Shown one piece after another: positions 25,269 through 36,354 of a DNA stretch of 64,000 nucleotides (the first letter of the stretch is position 1; the number at the start of each line of letters is the position of its first letter). Origin of the DNA: Selaginella moellendorffii (lineage: Eukaryota; Streptophyta; Lycopodiopsida; Selaginellales; Selaginellaceae). A model generated the notes under the pieces. It was not told where the DNA came from and ran no database searches. It saw only the letters and a list, made by a program, of their open reading frames with translations. The stretch is taken from NCBI RefSeq assembly GCF_000143415.4, contig NW_003314365.1, positions 319,679 to 383,678 of the forward strand. Reading direction: 5' to 3'. Position numbers and translations under genes: made by a program.

Positions 25269-26735
25269 GATCTGAGACTGATTGAGGAACTTCCTGCAAA
25301 GGTTGTTTCTTATTTTTTCTTTTGATTTTTGTGACTAAATCTTTCTCTTATTGTAGGAGCTTTCCCACCAGCTTGCATTGTTCTACAAGCATGTTTTGAG
25401 AGACGATGGGAAGCCTTACCCTCCAGCAACTCTGAGGGATATGTTTTTTTGCTTTAACCGAGTATTGAAGCTGGCAAGAGAAGCCCGAGTTGCAAGAACA
25501 GGAGTTTTAGAAGAAGAAGTTGACATCCTGAATGATCCAAGGTTTCTTACAGCAAGGTATCTTGCTTTTTTTGTTCTTTTTGTTGTGGTTTGTGTTCTAA
25601 TATGTTTGGTTTGGTTTGTTTATTCTAGGAACACTGCTAGCCATGTAATTCAAAAAGCAGCACTAGAAACTACAAGGCCAACAAGTATAGGGTCAAAGCA
25701 TGTGTACTTGTCGATGGCTGAGCTTAAGGCAGTTCTCACGTTGCCAGAGTTTCTACCTCACAGTCCTAATGGACTGTTTCGGTTAGTTGTACTATTCTGC
25801 ATGAATTTCTTTCTTGTACGTGGGAGGAAGGAATTGTACGACTTGCGATTCACTGATTTTACACTTTTGGAGGATGTTGTTGGTTGCTATATCCAGTTGA
25901 GTAGTTTCTTATTTGTTTTCTTTGTTCTTGTCGGTTCTAATCAGAATTTTTTTTGTCTCAGATTCAACCAACGTGTTTCCAAAAACTACCAAGTGGATCT
26001 GATGAATTGTAAGAACATGGATCGGTGGCCTGTTGTGGATCTCTATGAAATAGATACTCCCTCAGTCTACAAGGCATTCAAGCTTTTTTTTGATAAGCAT
26101 CTAGCAGTTGGTGATGGGGAGGACTTGAACAAGCAGTCGTTTTTCCTAGCTTGTAATGATTGTTTGAACATGACTGATAATTGGTACTGTCGAGGGGCAC
26201 GGATAGGAGAGCATAAGATCTCTGAAGTAGTAAAATTGGTTGCCGCAAAAACAGGTAGTTAACTAACTGCTTTCTTGTTTGCTCATAGTTTTTTTTCTCC
26301 AGGTTTTAGCCTTTCAGCGAAAGATATTCGGCATTCAGCAATTACAACTATGAGTGTTTGCAACACTCCAATGGAAGACTGTATGGAGCTGATAGGACAC
26401 AAGAGGGTGGAAAACATGGAACAGTAAGGTTTTTGCTAACTATTTTGTCATTAATGCCTCTTTTTTTAACAAGTACGATCACTTTGGGAAAGCAAGGAGA
26501 ATGGCAATGTCATCTGTTCTGTATAACCGGTATGATCGTACTGGTCCTTTGAAAATTTACCAGGACGAATTTCGGAAAGCATCAGAGTATATTGTACGGT
26601 GCCATGAGGCTGGTAAACCTTTAAATGAAGATCCATTGGATCTTCAAGATTGCCATCTTGTTTCTTTTGGTAATTCAAAGCTTTTTTTTTTGTGGAGGTT
26701 TAACACTCTTCAATTCAGGTGGAAATGACAATTAA
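25269..26735 (+). CDS. Tyrosine recombinase of the DUF3504/Crypton type, spliced, 5'-truncated
   Basis: DUF3504 proteins are Crypton-transposon-derived tyrosine recombinases that cut and rejoin DNA through a catalytic Tyr. Exons as I read them: 25269-25301, 25357-25556, 25629-25895, 25962-26254, 26303-26423, 26474-26669 and from 26719. Landmarks in family order are DDGKPYPPATLRDM (core-binding helices), FFLVRGRKELYDLRF (first catalytic Arg), YIQFNQRVSKN, NWYCRGARIGEHKISE, SAKDIRHSAITTM (second Arg, with Lys in the His/Lys position), ELIGHKRVENMEQ (His) and then a Tyr in YDHFGKARR. All tetrad positions are filled. One fault: joining 26423 to 26474 with GT-AG loses one base, so the Tyr exon is out of frame unless splicing is non-canonical. 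The upstream boundary coincides with the LTR fragment, and no start codon was found. It could be a domesticated host gene or a Crypton-like element; I cannot tell which. Confidence 0.72.
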
Positions 26736-27309
26736 CAGACTCAAAATCGTGAGCAGCAACAATAAAATTTTGGTAAGAAACTTTATAATCTTTATAATGG
26801 ACTTTTCTCTTTTCTCGATTTTAGGTGGTCCTGGGCAGCAACAGCCTTCTCCAAGAGAAGAGATCCACGAACAGGAACTGAATCACCACCAAGTTCTGGA
26901 CGTGATTGAAGAGCAGCAAGGTAAGAAAATTCTTTCTTTCCTTTTTTCTTTCAATTTAGTTTTCTCTTTATTTTAGGTGGACACGACAAGCAACACGAGA
27001 CTGTGCACGAGACTGTGCCAGAGCCTGTGCCAGAGCATGGCAAGTAGCAGGAATCCATTTCTGGAGACAAAGGTAAAGTTTATTTGATTTGAATTCTTTA
27101 TTTCTAACTTTTGATGTTATTTGGTAGATCTTGACAACAATGAGCTACTTTTAGCTCTTGCGAAAGATCCAAGAGCTGCAAAAGCTTTAGCACTACCGAC
27201 GATCACCAGCACATTTCACCACTGTTCTATGAGTAATTGTGTGATTGTAGTCAATGGTCATAGCCAAAGTGAGCTTGAATTATTCAAGCTTGCTTTGATT
27301 AAAAAATAA
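26736..27309 (+). other. Possible 3' exons or tail of the recombinase gene
   Basis: Three exon-like pieces follow, each starting after a T-rich tract and AG with a Gly-Gly codon pair: 26719 onward, 26825-26920 (GQQQPSPREEIHEQEL) and 26977-27047 (Gln/Glu/Pro-rich, ending in TAG). A further open piece at 27128-27309 encodes DLDNNELLLALAKDP and ends in TAA. The first piece has an in-frame TAA at 26733-26735, so either the gene stops there or the tail is spliced differently or decayed. Confidence 0.35.
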
Positions 27310-27355
27310 AAAAGCAATTGCATCTCGTCTGATTGGAGAATGTGGTTACTGGCAG

Positions 27356-27490
27356 CTAAGTTCTCTAGAACCTGGATGACAGCAGCCATGTTCTCTAGAA
27401 CCTGGTGGCTGGCAGGTGGGTTCTCTAGAACCTGGTAGCTGTCAGCCACATTCTCTAGAATGTGGCTGACAACAGTAAAATTTTCACAGA
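27356..27490 (+). repeat. Short tandem repeat with TTCTCTAGAACCTGG core
   Basis: The core TTCTCTAGAACCTGG recurs three times (27360-27435), plus a variant ending in ATGTGG, at intervals of about 30 bases. GGC(T/A)G-rich spacers lie between copies. No coding meaning is seen. Confidence 0.6.
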
Positions 27491-27555
27491 GAACCTGACT
27501 TGATCCGATGGCTGCCAACAGCTGGATCAAGTTAACGGGCGAGCCACAGCCCATT

Positions 27556-30500
27556 AAGGTTAGGGAAGTAGTTCCCGAGTGTTCAAAGAAAGGGCTTTGA
27601 ACGAAAGTCGATGGTCAAGGACTTTCACGCTTATGCAGGAACCATGTTACCGTGGTCGGAGGACTTGCCAAGCGAGATTGGCAAGTCGGGGGGAACAAAT
27701 ACCCTAGTTGAAGGTGATAACTTCAAAAAAGGTGGGCCATGGGGCCAAGCATGGAGGAGTCCATGCATGATCACAGACTTGTCAAGTGAGAGGTGTGGAG
27801 GAACTAGGTTCCTAAGCTGTGATCTGTAGCATGCTTTAAGTATAAGTTGGTGCACTGGCGTGATGAGTCACACCAGGCATCCTGGGTGATGCTGTCCGTA
27901 GATGCATATACGGAGGTTGGGTTCGAGTCCCAACCCTCTAGTGCTTGGGTTCGAGTCCCAAATCACTAGGGTGTGGTGATGGTTTGGAATATGAGGACAC
28001 TCATATTTTGGTGGTCATGGACTCTCAATGAGGAGATTGGCTTCGGCATATCGCCAAGTGGGGGATGCCTCGGAGTTGTGATGCACGTTAGATTGCTTAG
28101 AGTGAAAGCTCAGCATATCTAACTTGAACACTTTGGTGCAAAGGGCACCAAGGACGTGGTGAATGAGATGGGGACACCCAGTCTCAGTTGCTATGGATCC
28201 TTGGCTGGAAGGGTTGGTTTGGGCGCATCGCCAAGTGTGGGGGATGCCCCCGGGGTCATAGTCAACAATTTAAGAAGGTTTGCAAGACCTAGTTCATATT
28301 GGTAGACCTGTTAAGGGGTCAAGATGAGATCACTAGGTGATCTTGTGGCTAAAACAAGGACAAGGTTTTTATTTGGGTTAAGGAATACGATTCCTAGTTC
28401 AAAATGTTGATTTGAACTATTGATAATGGTGTGGCTTGGTCAAGGTGACCAAGTGGGAAGAACACTTAAGGGAAATGAGCTATGTCAATGTAATGGCATA
28501 GTAAGTATGAGGAAAGTAATCTTTATAAGAGATCCATGGGAGGGTCTTAAAGTTGGGCTGTGGATAGAGCCCACAGTAGAAAATGTTAAAGAAACGTACT
28601 AGGGGTGAACACCCTTTGGACTTGGCAAAACAAAGTGTTTGTTATGGAACCGAAAAGATACCTCGAGAATGGAGGTAGCAATCCTATGTTGCTAGGTGCA
28701 ACAATCAAGGATAGGAGCAAAAGACTAGTAGCCAAGTATGGGCCATGAAGATCATTGGAGGGAAACCAAATGGCAAAGTTAAGCATGGAACACTAAGGTG
28801 TTAGATGCTAACGGATGGTGAGAAGGGAAGTATGCTTCCAAGGATGGATTCCCAAATGCTCAAAGGGTGAAAGCTCCAAGGAGGAAGTGGCAAAGTAGCC
28901 AAATGATAGGGCCATAGATAGCCCTAGCACAAAGTATGATAACTAGAACTTAGTGCCTAAGGTGGCATGAAATATAAGAGGTACAGAACTGTGCCCTCAA
29001 GTAAAGAACTTCCTAAGGTGGGTAAGTGAAGTTGCACAATATGTGCAATGAAAGGTGTCAGAGACACTTAGGAAATTGACTCTGACAAGTCAAAACTTAA
29101 AAGTTCCAAAGTGCAAAGGTTATGTCAATGGAATCTAAAACTACTCGAGGATGAGTAGTGGAATTGAGTTAGAGAAAGTATCTCTAATAGGTTTAGCGAG
29201 AACTAAACCAATAAAAGGGAGAAAACCACCCTAGGTGGCTGAATGAGTCTCTATGTTGGAGGGACTATGCTCCTTAGAGGACTGACAAGGCATGGTGAGC
29301 CTTCGGTGTCAAACCATAGACAAAAACTGGTTGGGTGCCAAGGATGGAAAGGGTAATACATATTGGTGTTACTTTATAAAAATGGTTTACCGTTCGATGA
29401 GGACATCGAACTTTGTCTATGGGTGGTGTGTGAGACACAAAATCCCTAGGCCCCAAAGTGGAGCCGGAAGGGTGCCATGTGGTAGTGGCTGAAGCGAAAG
29501 CCAAACGAGCGTAACACGTTTGGACTAAAAGCTCCGACTTGGAATGTTGAGAGCGGGAGAGGAACTCCCAACAAAGTGCTTGAGGAACAAGCATGAAGCG
29601 AGCAATAAGCGAGGCTCCAAAAAGGGACCCAAAAAGGACCAACACATGACACGTGGAAGTGTCCGAGATGGAGTCCGAGGCGGACCCTAGTTGGAGTCCG
29701 AGATGGACCCGAAGTGGAGTCCGAGATGGAGTCCGATATGGAGTCCGAGATGGACCCGAAGTGGAGTCCGAGGTGGACCGAAACGGAGTCCGAGATGGAC
29801 CTGAGATGGAGTCCGAGATGGAGTCCGAGATGGACCCGAGATGGAGTCCGAGATGGAGTCCGAGATAGAGTCCGAGATGGACCGAGACGGAGTCCGAGAT
29901 GGAGTCCGAGATGGAGTCTGAGAAGGACCCGAGATGGAGTCCGAGGTCGGGACCAAGACCGGGACCAAGACCGAGACCGAGACCGAGACCGGGACCGAGA
30001 CCGAGACTGGGACCGGGACTGAGACCGAGACCGAGGCATAAGGAAGTTGGATATACCCTTACGGGGGATAAGTTGCTTGTGTTGCGATATAGTAAGTCAA
30101 TGTCATAAAAGGAAATACTCATTGTCAAGAAAGCCATCATTGGGACACCCAGACACTCTAGAACACCAGAAGGTGGTGTTTGATGTCGCGAGGGCAATGG
30201 ATAAAGCCCAAGGGACTAAGTCCCTAGCAAATGATGGATAGAAGGTGCTATCCAAATGTCCAAGGTGGCGGAGACAGGAGAAGACTGTCTACTCGAATTG
30301 GACAAAGCCAAAAATGGAATTTTGGCAAGGCTAGTGATGGGCATGTAAAGGCCCATAAGCAACAATGTAATCCCAGTGTGTGGGATTATAAGGTGAGCAT
30401 ACCCGGATTGAGGAACCACTCCCTGGGCTATTGGGTAGGTTCATCCCTAAGAATACTTGCTAAAGCATGATAGAAAGTGCAACGCTATCCTCCTGGTCTG

Positions 30501-30890
30501 GAGGAGAATGACCAAAGGAAAGGTGTGAAGCCAAAAAGCAAGAAGTAAGGGGATAGAACCGAACCATAGGATTCAAAGGGCATAACCAAGGTTGGTTATG
30601 CCAGCTGGGAGTGGAGAATCAAGTGGGGGCTCGAGAGTGTTGCCGCTAACAACCGTGATGCCATGGAGAGTCTAAAATATGGAATTGTCCATGTTAGACT
30701 ATGTGGCATTTTGAAGGCTTGCAAAAAGGGAGGCCTTAGCAAGCTGAGGGACAGAGTTCCTTCAAGGTTCCCAAAGACGATTCTAGGTAGCTTAGTACCT
30801 AGAAAGGCCAAGTGTAAATGGTTCATGGAATGCGCGAAATCAAAGTGGCGCAGCAGAAGCGTGGTCTTGGAGCTTGCCATGAGGCAAGGC
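27556..30890 (+). repeat. Repeat family A, direct copy 1 (3.34-kb unit)
   Basis: Begins AAGGTTAGGGAAGTAGTTCC and runs parallel to the next unit at 30895 with an offset of about 3.34 kb. Both contain the TGGGTTCGAGTCCC motif, a long non-coding stretch and a minisatellite (here 29661-30033). Copy 1 continues past the minisatellite into 30040-30890, which is the inverse of 19880-20560. No reliable coding region is present. Confidence 0.7.
29661..30033 (+). repeat. GAGTCCGAGATG-type minisatellite, copy 1
   Basis: Degenerate 9-12-base units built on GTCCGAGATGGA, changing at the 3' end to ACCGAGACCGGG units. All six frames stay open over long distances because the units lack stops, so the Ser/Asp- or Arg-rich ORFs on both strands are by-products. 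Confidence 0.85.
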
Positions 30891-30894
30891 TATC

Positions 30895-33530
30895 AAGGTT
30901 AGGGAAGTAGTTCCCGAGTGTTCAAAGAGAGGGCTTTGAACGAAAGTCGATGGTCAAGGACTTCCACGCTTATGCAGGAACCATGTTACAATGGTCGGAG
31001 GACTTGCCAAGCGAGATTGGCACGTCGGGGGAACAAATACCCTAGTTGAAGGTGATAACTTCAAAAAGGGTGGGCCATGGGGCCGAGCATGGAGGAGTCC
31101 ATGCATGATCACAGACATGTCAAGTGAGAGGACTTGGCAGTGTGGAGGAACTAGGTTCCTAAGCTGTGATCTGTAGCGCACTTTAAAAATAAGTTGGTGC
31201 ACCGGCGTGGGGAGTCACGCCAGGCATCCTGGGTGATGCCGTCCGTAGATGCATATACGGAGGTTGGGTTCGAGTCCCGACCCTCTAGTGCTTGGGTTCG
31301 AGTCCCAAATCACTAGGGCGTGGTGATGGTTTGGAATATGAGGACACTCATATTTCGGTGGTCATGGACTCTCAGTGAGGGGACTGGTTTGGGCACACCG
31401 CCAAGCGAGGGATGCCTCGGAGTCGTGATGCACGGTTAGATTGCTTAGAGTGAAAGTTCGGCATATCTAACTTGAACACTTTGGTGCAAAGGGCACCAAG
31501 GACGTGGTGATGAGATGGGGACACCCAAGTCTCAGTTGCTATGGATCCTTGGCCGGAAGGGCTGGCTTGGGCGCACCGCCAAGTGTGGGGGATGCCCCCG
31601 GGGTCATAGTCAACAACTTAGAAGGGTCTGGAAGACCTAATCCCTATTGATAAACCTATTAAGGGGTCAAGATAAGATCACTAGGTGATCTTGTGGCTAA
31701 ACAAGGACAAAGTCTTTGTTTGGGTTAAGGAATATGATTCCTAGTTCAAAGTGTTAATTTGAACCATTGATAAAGGTGTGGCTTGGTTGAGGTGACCAAG
31801 TGGGAAGCACACCTAAGGGAAATGAGCTATGTCAATGCTATGGCATAGTAAGTCCAAGGAAAGTAGTCTCTATAAAAGATCCAAGGGAGGGTCTCAAAAA
31901 GTTGGGCCGTGGATAGAGCCCACGACAGAAAATGTTAAAGAGATGTACTAGGGGTGAACACCTTTTGGACTTGGCAAAGCAAAGTGTTTGCTATGGAACC
32001 GAAAGGAAACCTCAAAAATGGAGGTAGCGATCCTATGTTGCTTGGTGCAACAATCCAAGGATAGGAGCAAAAGACGAGTGCCCAAGATAGGGCTGTGGAA
32101 TCCATTGGAAAGAATCCAAGTGGCAAAGTTAGCCAAGGAACACTAATGTGTTTGATGCTAACGAATTGCGGAAAAAGAGGTGGGCTTCCAAGGATGGATT
32201 CCCAAGTGCTCCAATTTGGCAAAGGAAAGGCTCCAAGTGAGGGAGCAACTAAGTAGCCAAAAGATAGGGCCGTGGACAGCCCTAGCACAAATAATGATAA
32301 ATGGAACGTAATGCCAATGGTGGCACAAAAATAGAAAAGAGGATGAGGGTGCCCTCGAGTAGAGAACTTCCTAGGAGGGGAAGTGGAGTTGCACAAAATG
32401 TGCAAGGCAAGGTGTCGGAGACACCTAGGAAATTGACTTCAAGAAGTCAAAAGTAAACGTTCCAAAGTGCAAAGGTAGATCAATGGAATCTGTGACTACT
32501 CAAGAATGAGTAGTGGAATTGAGTTAGAGAGGGTGCCTCTAACGGGTTTAGCGAGAACTAAACCAATAAACGGAAAGAACCACCCCAAGTGGTCCAATCA
32601 GTTTCTAAGTTAGAGAGACTATCCTCCTTAGAGGATGGACAAGGCATGGTGAGCCTTTGGGGTCAAACCATAGACAAATATTGGCCGGGTGCTAAGGATG
32701 GGAATGGTAATACCTGCGGGCGTTACTTTATAAAAGGGTTTACCGTTTGATGAGGACATCGAACTTCGTCTATGGGTGGTGGAGTTGTGAGACACAAAAT
32801 CCCTAGGCCCCAAAGTGGAGCCGGAAGGGTGCCATGTGGTAGTGGCTGAAGCGAAAGCCAAACGAGCGTAACACGTTTGGACTAAAAGCTCCGACTTGGA
32901 ATGTTGAGAGCGGGAGTGGAACTCCCAATAAAGTGCTCGAGGAACAAGCATGAAGCGAGCAATAAGCGAGGCTCCAAAAAGGGACCCAAAAAGGACCAAC
33001 ACATGACACGTGGAAGTGTCCGAGATGGAGTCCGAGGCGGACCCTAGTTGGAGTCCGAGATGGACCCGAAGTGGAGTCCGAGATGGAGTCCGATATGGAG
33101 TCCGAGATGGACCCGAAGTGGAGTCCGAGGTGGACCGAGATGGAGTCCGAGATGGACCTGAGATGGAGTCCGAGATGGACCCGAGATGGAGTCCGAGATG
33201 GAGTCCGAGATAGAGTCCGAGGTGGACCGAGACGGAGTCCGAGATGGACCCGAGATGGAGTCCGAGATGGACCGAGACGGAGTCCGAGATGGAGTCCGAG
33301 ATGGAGTCCGAGATGGAGTCCGAGGTCGGGACCAAGACCGGGACCAAGACCGAGACCGAGACCGAGACCGGGACCGGGACCGAGACCGAGACCGAGGCCA
33401 AGGCGGAGACCGAGCCCGAGCCCGAGTCCGAGTCCGAGTCCGAGTCCGAGTCCGAGTCCGAGTCCGAGTCCGAGTCCGAGTCCGAGTCCGAGTCCGAGTT
33501 CGAGTCTGAGAGGGTGAAAGCCCAAAGCGT
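30895..33530 (+). repeat. Repeat family A, direct copy 2
   Basis: Parallels 27556-30030 along its length with small indels (the minisatellite begins at 33018 versus 29661). The copies part ways inside the minisatellite: this one runs into the GTGAAAGCCCAAAGCG motif at about 33513, shared with LTR family B, whereas copy 1 does not. That points to exchange through the minisatellite. Confidence 0.7.
33018..33510 (+). repeat. Minisatellite copy 2 with a (CCGAGT)n tail
   Basis: The same unit as at 29661, then a homogeneous hexamer array (CCGAGT)n at about 33424-33500, roughly 13-14 copies, which copy 1 lacks. The near-perfect hexamer tract indicates recent slippage expansion. Confidence 0.85.
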
Positions 33531-33889
33531 TCGTCTCCCAGACCCTGGGGGGTTTGGTGAGCTCCAAAAGTATAGTAAGGGGGAGGACTGCAGTGGAGCC
33601 AGTTTGGCCAGGAAAGGCCAGTTTGGCCCAGGAAGGCCAGACCCAGTGTTGGGTGATGAGCTGCCCACTGGGAAGTCCAAGACTAGAGTGAACCCAGACC
33701 GACAAGCGGGGTAGCTTGGTAAAGTGTTCAAGAGCCGGCTCTAGTTCCCCCGGGAGATCGACTGGCCGATGCTCCCAGTCCAAGTGTGGGTGGCACTACC
33801 TACTTGGATACCTGGTGTGGCTCAATGGAACCCGCTCTAAGCCCATGGCTAGAGCACCCAAGGGCAGAAGGCGAGGAGAGTACCTAGGT

Positions 33890-34500
33890 GGCTCGTGTAA
33901 GGCCACGGTGTTCTGAAATGTTGTCCCAAAGGCCCAGACTATGGAAAGGAAGAGGAGCAGTCCTCTGGGGTAGTGACCAAGGACACAGTCGTGTGGTGAG
34001 GAAGTCCCAGAGGACCGTGGGACTTAGTGGTCGGGCCTGTGGGTCTCGATCCAGTGGCAGTGTTGGCAAACACGGCCAGGGGCAGAAAGGGACTTAGTGG
34101 GGACTGACAGAGGGATATTGGGGAAGGCTATTCCCCTTGTCGGTGGGCATCCTAAGGATGCTAAGGAGTGGATCTGAGATGACCACTCACGGATGGTTTG
34201 CCTAGTCTTGGAGGGCCAAGACGGTGATGCAAGTGGTGTTGGACCACCAGTGTGACCAAGGTAAATGGGCATGGCCTTAGCGTAACGGGCCGGTACGTCG
34301 GTGATACCTTGGGTTGTCGATCATGGGATCGGACACGTGGAGCACTTGGACCAAGTGCTAAGGGTGAGTGGCATGGATGCCATTCTCGGGGCTAGCAAGC
34401 CCCAAGTCCTGAGTTGGACTTATGGAGGTTGTCAATGAGACCCCTCCAAGTGGTCAGAGGTGTGGTTAAGTGACTAAAGTAAAATGGAAAATTAAGTCGC
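33890..34500 (+). repeat. Inverted-repeat arm matching 38215-38815
   Basis: Read on the opposite strand, 38215-38815 repeats this block in order: the GGCCACGGTGTTC region, GGAAGGCTATTCCC, CATCCTAAGGATGC and TGGTCCAAGTGC-type landmarks are all present inverted. The block is non-coding and is probably part of the same LTR-type repeat in two orientations. Confidence 0.6.
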
Positions 34501-34504
34501 TTAC

Positions 34505-35565
34505 ATGGTGGAGTTGTGAGACACAAAATCCCTAGGCCCCAAAGTGGAGCTGGAAGGGTGCCATGTGGTAGTGGCCGAAACGAAAGCCACACAAGCGTAA
34601 CACGTTTGGACTAAAAGCTCCAACTTGAAAAGTTGAGAGCGGGAGTGGAACTCCCAACAAAGTGCTCGAGGAACGAGCACGAAGCAAGCAATGAGCGAGG
34701 CTCCAAAAAAGGGACCCAAAAGGACCAACATATGACATATGGAAGTGTCCGAGATGGACCCAAGTTGGAGTCCGAGATGGACCCGAGATGGAGTCCGAGA
34801 TGGAGTCCAAGATGGACCCAAGGTGGAGTCTGAGATGGACCCGAGATGGAGTCCGAGATAGAGTCTGAGATGGACCCGAGATGGAGTCCGAGGTGGAGCC
34901 CGAGATGGACCTAAGATGGACCCGAAATGGAGTCCAAGATGGACCGAGACGGAGTCCGAGATGGAGTCTGAGATGGACCCGAGACGGATTCCGAGATGGA
35001 GTCCGAGAAGGACCCGAGACGGAGTCCGAGGTCGGGACCGAGACCGGGACTGAGACCGAATGCTTTGGGCTTTCACCCTCTCAGACTCAAACTCGGACTC
35101 GGACTCGGACTCGAACTTGGACTCGGTCTTGGTCTCGGTCTCAGGCCCGGGCTCAGTCTCGGTCTCGGTCCCGGTCTCGGTCCCGGTCTCGATCTCCGTC
35201 CCAGTCTCGGTCTTGACCTCGGACTCCATCTCGGGTCCTTCTCGGACTCCATCTCGGATTCCATCTCGGATCCATCTCGGACTCCATCTCAGACTCTGTC
35301 TCGGTCCATCTTGTACTCCATCTCGGGTCCATCTCAGACTCCATCTCGGGTCCTTCTCAGATTCCATCTTGGACTCCATCTCGGGTCCAGCTCGGACTCC
35401 AACTCAGGTCCATCTCGGACACTTCCATGTGTGATGTGTTGGTCCTTTTGGGTCCCTTTTTGGAGCCTCGCTTATTGCTCACTTCATGCTCGTTCCTTGA
35501 GTACTCCGTTGAGAGTTCCACTCCCGCTGTCGAGATTTCAAGTTGGAGCCTTTTAGTCCAAACTG
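34505..35565. repeat. Large palindrome with minisatellite arms, axis near 35070
   Basis: The left arm (34505-35050) carries the family-A 3' flank followed by GAGTCCGAGATG units. The right arm (35090-35565) carries CATCTCGGACTCC units followed by the inverted flank (GGAGCCTCGCTT, then CCACTCCCGCTG). Both arms contain a GCTTTGGGCTTTCACC-related motif near the axis at 35063. The arms are diverged, so this is an old head-to-head arrangement or an assembly join. Confidence 0.65.
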
Positions 35566-35659
35566 TAAGCCACAAATTTTTCCTTTCCAATTTGCCAGCT
35601 TACCTCATCTATCCGACCTACTCTGCCTTGGCTTGTGCTAAGTTCCCTCGCCAAGGTTC

Positions 35660-36110
35660 CCGCCTATGGTACCAGCTCCTACTTGGTCCTACTTGGTTTC
35701 AGCTACTTACTGCATGAGCAACGGAGTGTTAGCCATCCATCTACGGATTCCCAAATCTCTCCCAATCCCCCTCCCCGGGTTAAACTGGACTTAAGGTTCG
35801 GCTACACTCCCCGCAGGCACAAACAGCCAAGCACACCAAGCCTCCAGATTCCTAACACCCCTTCGTACCACAAGACTTGATCATGGGACCCTCTAAATCC
35901 CAAGTCTTGGGTGCAGCACTTGCTTCGGGACGTCGGGGCGAAACACCGTGGCCTAACGGCCCAGTATGGGTACCTCTACCCCCCCTCTTCCATCCCGAAG
36001 GGAAGGCCCAAGCCCCCGGAAGGGCGGGGACCAATGAGCCACAAGGTACTCAAGTGGGGCACCACTCCACCTGAGCCGGGAGCACCGCAGTCGGTTTCCC
36101 TTTCGGGAGT
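35660..36110 (+). repeat. Inverted-repeat arm matching 38800-39225
   Basis: Landmarks such as GATCATGGGACCCTCTAAAT, CATCCCGAAGGGAAGG and CCACAAGGTACTCAAGTGGG reappear on the minus strand within 38800-39225. No gene is supported; the ORFs here are overlapping and without motifs. Confidence 0.6.
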
Positions 36111-36297
36111 GGGAGCTGCTCTTGAGCACTTCCTTGGATGGCCCCTCCGGCACCAGCCAAGTCCATGCTCACTCCCACCCAAGGCCCCTTGGTCCCAGTC
36201 TCAACCTCAAGTCGGTTTGGAAGCCCAACTGGAGAGTCCCTTCAAAACTGGTTCCTGGACCTCACTATCCCTACTATACTTTTGGAACCCCCTGCAG

Positions 36298-36310
36298 CCC
36301 CCCCCCCCCC
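36298..36310 (+). repeat. Poly-C run next to a family-B LTR motif
   Basis: About 13 C directly before GACGCACGCTTTGGGCTTTC. It sits at the same place in the LTR where other copies have a poly-G/C tract (24883; about 44690). Confidence 0.7.
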
Positions 36311-36354
36311 TGGGAGACGCACGCTTTGGGCTTTCACCCCTTGACCCGTATTAG

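Noticed and set aside
27900-27960. True tRNA gene at the GGGTTCGAGTCCC motif
   Set aside because: I could not fold a matching acceptor stem, D-arm and anticodon arm around it; only the T-arm-like part is present.
32628-33783. Minus-strand ORFs of 367 and 326 codons, and the similar 307-codon ORF at 29274-30197
   Set aside because: They are translations of the CCGAG minisatellite, which lacks stops in all frames. The Ser/Asp and Gly/Leu runs are repeat artefacts.
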